From positions 3,720,001 through 3,784,000 of the forward strand of contig CP114485.1 of the NCBI GenBank assembly GCA_027186245.1: a stretch of DNA of 64,000 nucleotides, in the 5' to 3' direction. Within the stretch, counting starts at the first letter, position 1. Every line of letters begins with the position of its first letter. Positions 12,643 to 23,177 of the stretch are shown here, piece by piece. A program made the position numbers and the translations under genes. The DNA comes from Coriaria nepalensis (lineage: Eukaryota; Streptophyta; Magnoliopsida; Cucurbitales; Coriariaceae). Below the pieces are notes generated by a model. It searched no databases. It had not been told where the DNA came from and saw only the letters and a program-made list of their open reading frames with translations.

Positions 12643-15600
12643 ATGGCTTCAACGGTTATCACTTCGTCCCCGAGCTCTCTGCAGCTCCATTTAGCTCTCA
12701 ATTTCAGGAATTGCAGGAAAGGCCCTGCAGTTCTTGCTCTGGCTCGAGTTAGGAAGCTTGATCGCCGGTTTCGTCTGTTTTCCATTGCTCAGGATGGATC
12801 GAAAAATGAAAGTCCGGTCGAACCGCGTCAGAGTGGGACCTCTTGTGTCAGGTCGGAACCGCTGGAAGGTTTCTCTGGCTGGTCTGGTTCGGCGGAGAGT
12901 GGGGGGGGAGGTTATTGACCCGCAGAAGAAGACTTGGCCCGGAGGTATGAGTCATTTTCTAATTTTCTTCAGTTTGGTTCATTTGAGGCGCATTAGCAGC
13001 TGTGAAAGAGGGAAAAGTCGATAATAGTGTACAAACAAATTTTGTGTCCCTGGGTTTGAATAGTTAGAAGGTCCGGCTGCTGTGCTTCCATGCGGTGGTA
13101 GCTGACAAATTAGGAAAGCTAGATGGATTAGTATGGCTCTCTAAGTTTCTGTATATGTATGGTACTGGGAAGATGGTAAATTACCTTCTCAATGGTAACT
13201 TCATTGGGTGGTCCTTCATGGTTAAAGATCATTGTTTATAATTTGTTAGAGGACACAAAATGCCCAGGATAGACTTTGTTTACCTGGTAAAGCTTGGTTT
13301 AATACTTTTTTTTTTTCTGTTCTTAATGTTGGATGTTCTGCTGCTCTTTCAATGTTATGATTTTCCTTTTCGCTTTATAAATAACTTAGTTTATGCAGTG
13401 TGTTTTCAGGGTTAGTGGGAACAGGAGTTGTCGGGCTCGTCCTCTTTTCAGGGCTTACCTTTGCAGCCTTGTCTATTGGCAGACAAAATAGTTCCAGTAA
13501 GTAGATATTTCTTTTCTCTTATTTCCAGCAACTTTATTCTGCAGATTATAAGATGTTCTCTAAAAGTCTATGTTGATCTTTTTTATTTTGTTTTTTGTTT
13601 TGTTTCTCTCACTTCTATTACTATGTTGACTTGTATATGATTGTCAGTTAATGTGGTTTCAAGCTTTAATAATCCTAATCCATCTTGTATATGCCCCTTT
13701 TATTTCTTAGTACTTCAGCTAAGTGTATCTATCACTTATTAATATGAATCTGGTTGTACAAAAGGACAAAAGGAACAGATGGAGCCCCTAACTACACAGC
13801 AAGAAATAGTATTGACCTCTGGCGAACTGAATGACAAGCTTACCATTGATGAAAAGGAAAACAACATTACTAAGGAAGATAGCAGTAGTCTGGAAGACAG
13901 AGTAGGTACATACAAGGATACTCCTTCATATCCAGAATATGCTGAAAATTCCAATGAAAATAGACCTGGTGATGAGGTTAAATACCCACCTGGTGGTAGT
14001 GATATCACTAACAATGATTCTATAAAAGAAGATTTGCCCTTTCACTCATCACTAGACGAGAATTCAGATGATTCTGAAAACTCACTTAATTTTCCCGAAT
14101 CTGTGATTATTGGGGAGTCTTTTGTTTCCTCTGGCTCTAAAGATTTCAATGGCACTGTAAGCTTAACTTCTGCTGAAGATAACCAATTCGGTGTCCCACC
14201 AATAAACTTGACAGTCTCTGATACTAAATCACCAAGCTTTGGAACTGAAAACCGAGATGACATTCCTGGCCCAAGTGATAATCAATCTGGTCCTTCAGTC
14301 TCTAGCTCTACCATTTATGAAGCCAAGGAGCCTGTGGATCTTGGTTACTCTGTGGGTTTGGAGTCCAGCTTGGTTTTGGAACCTCAGGAATTTTCCAAAG
14401 ATGATTTAGATGGTATACCCTCCCCAATATTGGAGGACAATGAGGACCTGAGCAAATCTGAACAGGCCTCAGGGGGAGTGTCCGAGTCATTGTTGTTGGC
14501 AGATGAAGAAAAGACAGAAGATTATAATGTAATAGATAAAACTGGATCAGAATCACCAATCCCTGTGAATTCCTTTTCCGCTGCTGGTATACCTGCACCG
14601 GTGATTTCTGCAGGTATACAGGCACTTCCAGGAAAGGTCTTGATTCCTGCTGTTGTTGATCAGGTACAGGGCCAGGCTTTAGCAGCACTGCAGGTGTTGA
14701 AGGTACTTTTTGTTCTTGATTGGCTGCCTTTACCAGGTGACTAATAGCAGTCTGTTTTCATTTGGATGGATTCTAATTACTGTAGTTTCGCCTTGTTTGG
14801 GAATTTTTTTAAAAGGATAAAACAGATACTAATTGACATTTTAGCATGAACATGGTTTACTTTTTGACGTGTCCATAAGAAAATCTTGCGGGAAAAGGAT
14901 AAAAACCAATAACAATTGCAGGCTATAATCATTGTATAATGGCTGTCACATGCCTGTCTATTGTAGCAGTGGACAGGAATTGTGTTGGGGCTGGACATGT
15001 TAGCTTTTCTTATTCAAGATAGCTACCATTTACCCAAATATTTTTCCAATAAAACATCCAGATAAAAATATCGGTCTAACTAGATCTCCTCTAATGCAAC
15101 AATCCTTGGGCTTTCTGTGATCTAGAATACAATGAATTTGGATCCTGAAATATTCAGTCTAAAGATAGGGACCTTTTCAGGTGATTGAAGCTGATGTTCT
15201 ACCTGGGGATTTATGTACACATCGGGAATATGCTCGTTGGTTGGTATCTGCAAGCAGTGCCCTTTCGAGGTATATGTTTCTGTGTTGCTATAATGACAGG
15301 AAGGATGTAGATACAGATAAAATTTATCACATGAATGGCAATGCTTAATGTTTATCTCATGGCTAGAGCTGGTGATGTGAATGGATTTGTATAACCTGTA
15401 GGAACACTATTTCAAAAATATATCCAGCAATGTACATAGAGAATGTTACAGAGCTTGCATTTGACGATATTACACCTGAAGACCCTGATTTTGCATCCAT
15501 TCAAGGTGAGATTAGTATATTTGATTTTGGTAGAATATATAAGTAGATGCTAGAGATCTTTTCTCCTTGGACTAATTTGACTTTGCTTCATGTATGATAG

Positions 15601-17500
15601 TTTCTAACGTAATTTTTTTTTCAGGTTTGGCAGAGGCTGGCCTTATTTCAAGCAAGCTTTCACAACGTGACATGCTTTCATCCTTAGATGAAAATGAGGG
15701 TCCATTGTACTTCTCTCCTGAAAGGTTCATTAAGGAACTCATTTCTAGTTTTTCTTAGAAATCATTTCGAGAATACCAAATATTTCAGGCACTTCTACCG
15801 AATGATGGAGCTTACTGTTGCTACTTTCCTCATTGTTTTGCAAAACATTAAATTGCTTATAAGCTCCTGTTATGCATAATTATTGATATCTTAATAAGCA
15901 CCATTCATCAACTAAACTGAATTGTCACTGAGAGTCATATCATCTTTTTTTACCCCTGTTTTTTATTTTGCAGCCCTCTCTCTCGTCAAGAGCTTGTCAG
16001 CTGGAAAATGTCTATAGAGAAAGGGCGGCTACCAGAGGCTGACAGAGAGGTTGCCTTACGTAAAATTTGGTTCATTCTTCAGAAATATTCCCAATTATAG
16101 CCATATGTATGATTAATCGTGTTTATCAAACCTCGATTCTTCGTTTGATATGCAGATTCTTCACAAAGTTTCTGGATTTATAGACGTTAATAAAGTACAT
16201 CCAGATGCTTGTCCTGCCCTGATTGCTGACCTCTCGACAGGAGAACAAGGAATAATAGCTCTTGCATTTGGTAAGTCGTTTTACCCTGTAAATAATAACT
16301 CGCACTAAAAAATTGCAAGTCTAGTTTGAGAGTTAATATATCTTACTTTTCTTTTTATAGGATACACAAAACTGTTCCAGCCGGATAAGCCTGTTACAAA
16401 AGCCCAGGCTGCTATTGCCCTTGCCACTGGGGAGGCATCTGACATTGTCAGTGAGGAGCTAGCACGTATTGAAGCAGAATCTATGGCAGAAAATGCTGTT
16501 GCTGAGCACATTGCATTGGTGGCTGAGGCTGAGAAGGATATCAATGCAAGTTTCGAGAAAGAGCTTTTAATTGAGAGGGAAAAGGTTGGTGCCGTGGAGA
16601 AAATGGCCGATGAAGCAATACAAGAATTGGAAAGATTAAGATCTGAAAGAGAGAGTGAAAAAGTTGCCTTGATGAAGAAACGTGCTGCTGTAGAATCAGA
16701 AATGGAAGTTCTTTCGAGATTGAGGTCTGAGGTGGAGGAGCAGTTGCAGAGCCTTATGAGTAACAAAGTGGAGATATCATATGAAAAAGAAAGGATTAGC
16801 AAGCTTCAGAAAGAAGCAGAAATTGAAACTCAGGAGATTTCCCGTTTACAGTATGAGCTAGAAGTTGAGCGAAAAGCCTTGTCCATGGCCAGGTTAGAAT
16901 TTATATCCTATATAATTCTTGGGGTCCTTTTTCATCTATACTGCATTTTATTTTAACTTGAAGAGTCCTACCTAATAATTTCTATTTCAATACTTTTCAA
17001 ATAGGTCTTGGGCCGAGGATGAAGCAAAACGGGCTAGAGAACAAGCAAAAGCGCTTGAGGAAGCTAGAGATAGGTGGGAAAGGCAAGGAATTAAAGTTAT
17101 TGTTGACAAGGACCTTGATGAACAAGCATCAGGTGGTGATACTTGGCTTGATGCCGGTAAGAAGCTCTCAGTTGAAGGAACTGTTAGTAGAGCCGAAAAC
17201 TTGATGGACAAGCTCAAGTTAATGGCTGCCAATATAAGTGAGAAATCGAGAAATATAATCTATACAATTATTGAGAAGGTTTCCTTGCAAATATTGAACT
17301 TGAAGGAATGGGTTTCTGGGATTGGAAAACACGCTTCTGAAGCTAAGGACGTTGTTGTTTCCAGGGTAAATCAATTGGCCATTGAATTGCAGCAAAACAC
17401 ATTAGAGTTGAGATCGGGTCTAAAAGCAGGAGGGAAGAGAGTTGCAGGAGATTTTAGGGAAGGAATCGAGAAACTTACACAGAAGTTCAAGGCATCGTAA
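12643..17500 (+). CDS. Plastid-type S-layer-homology domain protein with transmembrane segment and coiled coil
   Basis: Orthologue-like to the Arabidopsis At5g23890 group, chloroplast-predicted proteins of unknown function. Exons: 12643-12910 (or 12944), 13410-13496, 13765-14702, 15181-15269, 15402-15505, 15625-15724, 15974-16049, 16156-16270, 16361-16892, 17005-17500. With the 12910 donor the frame stays open for 934 residues; with the stronger-looking donor at 12944 a run of eight G (12901-12908) shifts the frame into a TGA. Order: Ser/Arg-rich transit-peptide-like N-terminus, one hydrophobic span (VGTGVVGLVLFSG), a long acidic Ser-rich region, a divergent SLH module (YARWLVSASSALSR to QAAIALATG), a long Glu/Arg-rich coiled coil (about 16,430-17,100) and an amphipathic C-terminus. 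Neighbour of KIN-10C and DCR, as in Arabidopsis. Role unknown. Confidence 0.85.
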
Positions 17501-18404
17501 TTTGTTGATCATTCAAGTGTAACTTGGTAAAATTGGAAAGAATAAAGTGAACATCTTTTTGAAATTTTGCAAATCCTCTTTAGACTATTTATACTGTTAC
17601 ATGGGCGAGAATTTTATCGCATTTCAATAAGAGTGATTACAGGGCATTGAGGTCGATAATTTTTTTTGTGGATTCTGCTTGTAATGGAATTTTTGAAGAA
17701 AATGTAAACCCTGTAATATTCAAGCAGCAGCTTCAAATTTCAAGAACTGTTGTTTGTCAAAATGCCTTGGCCCTTTGCAGGAGTTTGTAACCTTCTTGCA
17801 AAGGTTGGACTAGTGTACTTAGAAAGCGATCATGCAAAACTGAATATGGGAACAGGAGGGATATACGTTACACCATAACTTTAAATTAAGAGAAACTTTT
17901 CAAAAAATGACAAATCGATTCACCCTTCAGGAAGAAACCTATAAATCTCTGCTCTTTCTCGATGACATTCAGGTACGGATGTAGACCGATCAATTCAGTT
18001 AAATACAAAATATGCCTATTGAGTTTCATATGGAACCATGATTTCAAAGGTTGTACGAATCTAAGGAACTCATTGGTGCGTTCAGATTATCCTGCGTTTT
18101 TGTTTCACTCAAATAATAAGCATTGATTACTTTGAATAACAGAAATAATTATTCTGAATTAAGGAAATAGGCTTTGATGATGATGAAGAGCAGAAGTAGT
18201 TACTTTGGAAGAAGGCGCCTCAGAATTAAATAAAAGATTTATATAAAACGTTGTTACATTCCAAACATTAGAAGCTAACTAGTCTCGGAACAAAATGATG
18301 ACACAATCCTAACAGATAGTCAGAGGTCCCTAACAAGTGTTCTGGGAAACCAAAAGAGAAGAAAGGGAAATCTCCATTCAGACTTGAAATTAGTGAGCAG
18401 TGTC
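17501..18404. other. Convergent 3' region between the SLH gene and RPL36
   Basis: Holds the 3' untranslated regions of two convergent genes. No open frame, RNA gene or transposon was recognised. Confidence 0.4.
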
Positions 18405-19207
18405 TCATTTCTTCTTCTCAGCACCTCCACCAGCCCTGCAAACATTACCACAACATACATAAGTACAACAAAAAATGTGTAAAGTTATGATATTCTACTT
18501 CTCCATCGAAATAAGATGTTAGGATTTTGCTTGATTAATAGGTATTGCATATAGAGAAAAGATTTGAGTAGGATTAAAACTAATTCTGCAAGTATAGATA
18601 AATGCGAAATGCCTTTGAAAAATTACCTCATTTTACGAAGTACATTGGACATCTCCTCTCTCTTCTTCTTGGCCCTCTTGTGAGTTCCGAGCTTTCTCTT
18701 GGCAAGTTTTAGGGCACGCTTGTCCTTCCCAACTTTTAGGAGCTCAGTGATCCTCTTCTCATATGGGGCAAACCCAGCAACTTCACGGATCAAGTTCCTC
18801 ACAAAATGGACCCTCTTACTGGTTTTCTACATATACCAATTGCATTTAACACAACACATCAATATCAACAGAACTATGCAAACAAATTATTTTAGAATTT
18901 CAAGGTTAAAATCATCAAAATTGAAATTCAAAACGAGTAATTGGTTCTCTTTGCTATGTTAAATCTAACATCAAATTTCATTGCTAAAACTTAAGGAAAA
19001 AAATATATAAAACATAAAACAAAAAAAATGGAGAATTTGGGGAAAATAGAGAAAGCGTAATGCATGAGATGAAACTGTAAAGATCAGAGTCTACGCTCAA
19101 CTTACTCCTTTGCGATCAGAGGGGCGTGGAGCCAATTCCTTCTTTGTGACAATGTGGCCTTTGTTTAGTCCCACAATCAGGCCAGTATTAGGCTGCTTTG
19201 GAGCCAT
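18405..19207 (-). CDS. RPL36: 60S ribosomal protein L36 (eL36)
   Basis: Component of the cytosolic large ribosomal subunit. Three exons, 19207-19106, 18826-18627 and 18435-18405, give 110 residues, the usual plant eL36 length. Conserved stretches include [44 protein letters not shown] and [18 protein letters not shown], ending in GGAEKK. Very basic, as expected. A leader intron is likely: minus-strand GTAACC donor near 19,645, with the coding ATG reached after an acceptor upstream of 19,207. Faces the P4H12-like gene head to head, so the two share an upstream region of under 1 kb. No damage is visible. Confidence 0.95.
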
Positions 19208-19628
19208 TGCCTGCTCAATGATAATAGATTCTTCTTAGTACACGATAACATATAGTCAAACCAGGATGGATAACAGCAAGCAATATGAAAAACATTTGTC
19301 GAGCTCAAGAATATATCACATAATATACTACACTGGCTTTAGTTTGCACAAACACTTCAAATCACCACATAGAGAGAGAAAAATAGAGAAAGAAATCCAC
19401 TTCCACCAGAAAAATAGGATATAGCCAAAAAGATCTCATTTTACAATGAGAGAAAAGTATCCAAAAAGCAAAGAATGAAGAAACTAGCCTTGATAAGCTA
19501 GAAGTGCCATGTTAATCAAAGCTCACACACCGAGAAAGATTAAGCATTAATAATCATTTACGTTTCCCACGCTTTCTCAGAAACCAAACACAAATTTTTG
19601 TCTCGCAGAGTATATTTCAAGAGTAAGC

Positions 19629-19705
19629 TAGGGTTTCTCGGTTACCTTGTCCAGAAATCGGAGGTCAGGGACTCCGAGGCGGATCGAAACGAATTACTAG
19701 GGTTT
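19629..19705 (-). promoter_or_regulatory. Telo-box motifs at the RPL36 5' end
   Basis: Two AAACCCTA motifs on the minus strand (plus 19629-19636 and 19698-19705) flank the presumed first leader exon of RPL36. Telo boxes of this kind are a known mark of plant ribosomal-protein and translation gene promoters. Direct role here is inferred. Confidence 0.5.
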
Positions 19706-19904
19706 TAGGGAGCTTCTTCTTATAAATGTGATACTGGAAATATAGAAAAATGTAAGGGAGTTTCTAGTAATTCTACACATTTTATTTTTGGTCCAGTTAT
19801 GAAAGTCCGGCCCATAAATAACTCCGTTTATTGTGGGCCGGCCTAAGATAACATATTTTATTTTATTATGGACTGCTAAAGGAAAAAAAGGCGGGTCCAA
19901 AAAA

Positions 19905-20055
19905 AAACAGAGTGCCTAGAAATTCTGTTCTGGCACAAAAGAATGAATAGCGCACTACTCTTTTTCTTACTGCAAAAGTCAGGAATCGAACGAAAGAACG
20001 CCATGATAAAGAAACCTTGAACTTCCATAAAGAAACAGAGTGCCTAGAAATTCTG
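19905..20055 (+). repeat. 23-bp direct repeat, spaced 128 bp, upstream of the P4H12-like gene
   Basis: AAACAGAGTGCCTAGAAATT plus CTG occurs at 19905-19927 and again, identical, at 20033-20055. The copies flank about 105 bp. The second copy ends about 65 bases before the ATG, so it is probably within the leader. Confidence 0.8.
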
Positions 20056-20121
20056 CTCCTATTTGCCTTCCATTTCTATGTATTCGGATCTCAATCGTTT
20101 CTGTTGTTTTATCAGTCATCA

Positions 20122-21969
20122 ATGGCGTTTCTTCTCCAAATCTCCCTTCTTTTACTGATTTCACCGTCATTCTCAAGCTGTCTTGGTCTTGCGCAGAGGT
20201 GAGGAAATAACCTATCTCAATAATTGCTTCCAAGTTACGTTCATTTGATTATATGAATACTGGATTTCGTGCATTGATTGAACGGTTTTCACTTCATTCT
20301 CGATCCTCTCTTAATTTAGAAACAGTTATTTAATTGTATATCTGAGCATCTAACTTTTTACCCTAAATCATTGGTATTTATCTTATTTGACTATTTAGGT
20401 TGGGAATTCATGTTATTTTTCTTTCGTTGGGGGGGGGGGGGGGGAGTTTGAAAGTTCTTTTGAAAATGTAGCTTGATTTGTTGATGTCGGTCATAATAAT
20501 CTACTAGATATTTTCATATTATTATATTATTCATTGTTCTCACTTTGAGCTTCAATAGCAGGAAGGAGTTGTGGGATGGAAAGGTCGTTGCAGTTAACTC
20601 GAGCTACTCGAATCATTCTGGTAGAATTGATCCGTCAAGGGCTATTCAACTCTCATGGCAACCAAGGTCAGGTACTCTTTCAATTTCTTACAAGATAATT
20701 TTAATCAGGTTCTTCTTTCAAATAGATGATCGAGATGAATACAAGTTATTTTATCTCGTTTTTCTCTTTCAATAGGGTCTTCTTGTATAGAGGCTTACTA
20801 TCAGATGAGGAATGTGATCACTTTATATCTCTGGTATGTATATCTACCTTTCTTGCTTTGAGTAGGTCATACATGCATAGACCATGTCTAAAAATCTCTT
20901 CTGGGCTTAGGTGAATGATGCAAAAGAAAATTCTTCAGGGAATAGTGATAAAGAAGGTGAAGAAAAGTCTAGAGTTCTTCTGGACACAGAGGTGAGTTTC
21001 CCTTTTCTTTCCCATCTGACATGGCTTGATGACGTCTGTGGAAACTACTTAGTCTATAGCTTGATCTCTCTCTCTCTCTTTTTCCCCTCAAATTACATGT
21101 GAAAATAATTTGTTCTCTCTGAAATTAACAGTCTACGACTTGCTCTTTTGAGGTTTGTTTGCTTCATAATGAAAACATATAACTGGTTTTCTATAGGATA
21201 GTGTAGTTTCGAGGGTTGAAGAAAGAATTTCAGCTTGGACTTTCCTTCCCAAAGGTATCTTACTTAAATCTGTTCCGAAAATTTCTCTGATGATGTGCTT
21301 TTCTGTTTCTGCCTAGTTTCATAATACGTGTGATTATTGTCCATACAGGGAACAGCAAGCCTTTACAGGTTACACGATATAGGCTCGAAGAAGCCATATC
21401 AAATCTCAATTATTTCGATGAAACCTCTATTTCAGAAGCTAACGAGCCTCTAATGGCCACTCTAATTTTATATCTCTCAAATGTACCCCGTGGAGGCGGA
21501 ATTATGTTTCCCGAGTTAGAGGTGAGAGAGCAAGAAAATCAACTTTCTGATACCTGTTCCATAGTTTAATAACAACATTGAGAACTAATCATTAATTGGA
21601 AAATCTCTGCAGAAGAGCAAGATCCGGTTAGACTGTACAAAGAGCAGGAATATCCTCAAAGCAGTTAAAGGAAATGCGATTCTATTTTTCAGTGTTCATC
21701 CAAATACTTCTCCAGACAATAGCAGCTCTCACATTAGATGCCCAGTTCTTGAAGGGGAAATGTGGTGTGCAACAAAGTTTTTCCATTTAAGACCCATAAT
21801 TAGTCAAAAAAAGGTATTATTGCTCGAGTCCGATTCAGGGGATTGTACCGATGAGGATGAAAGTTGTCCAGTGTGGGCTGCAGTTGGTGAATGTGATAAG
21901 AATCCCGTGTTTATGATCGGTACTAACGATTATTACGGGACGTGTAGAAAGAGTTGTAGGGTATGTTGA
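20122..21969 (+). CDS. P4H12: Prolyl 4-hydroxylase-like protein with ShK domain; catalytic residues missing
   Basis: Prolyl 4-hydroxylases of the ER/Golgi modify extensins and arabinogalactan proteins. Seven exons, 20122-20198, 20562-20666, 20776-20833, 20911-20991, 21197-21254, 21349-21521 and 21613-21969, give 302 residues. The N-terminus is a signal peptide or signal anchor (LLQISLLLLISPSFSSC). The fold is recognisable (LSWQPRVFLYRG, EECDHFISL, VEERISAWTFLP, LYLSNVPRGG, CPVLEGE), ending in a six-Cys ShK domain (DCTDEDESC to SCRVC). The iron ligands His and Asp of the HxD motif align with Asn145 and Asn147, and the 2-oxoglutarate Lys aligns with Met234; only the distal His224 remains. Arabidopsis P4H12, as I recall it, shows the same kind of loss, so this looks like a conserved non-catalytic clade rather than decay. 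The reading frame is intact. Confidence 0.87.
20429..20444 (+). repeat. G16 homopolymer in intron 1 of the P4H12-like gene
   Basis: Sixteen consecutive G in an otherwise AT-rich intron. A run like this is length-variable and error-prone in sequencing. Confidence 0.9.
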
Positions 21970-22270
21970 TGTGTGGGCTTCTCAATTGAATTTCTTCCTC
22001 TTTGATTCTTTGTTTGCTTCTTTTGCCTTATTTTTGGAAAAGAAACGTGGAGATAGTGTAGAAAGATTGTTGCGAATAAAAGGGCCCTCTTTTGATTTTG
22101 TTTCTATATGCTTTGGTGTATTTGAATTCCTCTTGATTTCTGACAATGAATCAAAATAACTGGAATTTTACAGAAGTGCCGATCTGTTTCATTCAATTAC
22201 CATCATATTTCTGAAGAAAGAATGCTAATATTACAGAAATGAATTTACGAATTGATTCAAAACAGAGATT

Positions 22271-22483
22271 TCAAACACCAGATCTGATCTTCTTCGTTGC
22301 AGATTCGAGAGACGAGTTAGGTTTCTTCAAAGAGCAAGAAGACTGAAAGGCCTCAATGTAGGATTGGCATTTAGTGCGGTCCCCTCTGTTCTCCTCCAAG
22401 CACTTCTTCAGGGCTTCAACATCGCATGGCGACATCGTCTTCTTCAGATTGACAGCCACTGCCTCCTCCGCTTTCCTTTCCAT
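22271..22483 (-). CDS. Small Cys-motif (CHCH/Cox19-like) protein
   Basis: Single-exon frame of 70 residues starting at ATG 22483 (MERKAEEAVAVN) and ending in TGA at 22271. A helical core carries four Cys: C-x7-C, ten residues, then C-x10-C (CDVEALKKC, KCQSYIEAFQSSC). This resembles the small plant proteins annotated as Cox19-family/CHCH, which fold as disulfide-linked helical hairpins in the mitochondrial intermembrane space. The spacing is not the classic twin C-x9-C, so the mitochondrial role is only inferred from the family. It is convergent with the P4H12-like gene (301 bases apart) and head to head with KIN-10C. The absence of introns is normal for so small a gene. Confidence 0.7.
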   Translation of the reverse strand: MERKAEEAVAVNLKKTMSPCDVEALKKCLEENRGDRTKCQSYIEAFQSSCSLKKPNSSLESATKKIRSGV

Positions 22484-23177
22484 TGAAATCAACTGTAATC
22501 AACTCTGCTCCCCGATTCGGAAATTCAATCTCTTCTAATTCAGATCGGATCTGAATTTCTTATCGCCCGCCCTAAAACCGTTTCGCTGCCTTGCCCACTA
22601 AATAGATGTACCCGACATGTCGGCTTGTCCAGGTTCTGGCTCGGGCCAACATGTCGGAAACTCTCGTTAATTTAACAGATATCAAATGTAGAAGTATAGG
22701 ATTAAAATTGAGGATTTGGTTTCGGTAGTCTAAATAGATTCAAATTTATAATCGAAATTGAGATTGAAATTGAAATAGCAATACATAGATTATTTAATTT
22801 TACATAATAAATAATATATTTAAAAATTAAATAATAAAAGTAAAAGTAAAAAAAAAACCTGGAAATTGAAAGGAAAGAAAGAAAAAAGGAAAATTTTAGA
22901 AAATGACCATTTATGGGCCTGAGGGGAGGTCCATAAAAATCGGTAACTCCATTATGACCCAACGGCCCAACCCAATCTTCTCCTGCAAGGCGCGTCCAGA
23001 GCGCCAGGTAATCAAATTTCAAATTCATAACGTCTCATTTTGCGCCAAAAATAAATAACTCCAAAAAAAGAAAAAAGAAAAAAGAAAATCAGACCCTAAA
23101 GGACATTTTCGTTTACCTCTCTCTCTCTGCGAACAATTTTTCATTTTCTTAACTTGAATTTCAAGCTCGACTTTCAC
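22484..23177. promoter_or_regulatory. Shared divergent promoter region, Cys-motif gene and KIN-10C
   Basis: About 690 bases separate two outward-facing starts. It holds AT-rich simple sequence (22,720-22,900) and a CT tract just before the KIN-10C ATG (CTCTCTCTCT near 23,117). No distinct TATA box was assigned. Confidence 0.4.

Noticed and set aside
22271..22492. Longer start for the small Cys-motif protein
   Set aside because: The extra residues begin with TTG; ATG 22483 gives the family-like 70 residues.
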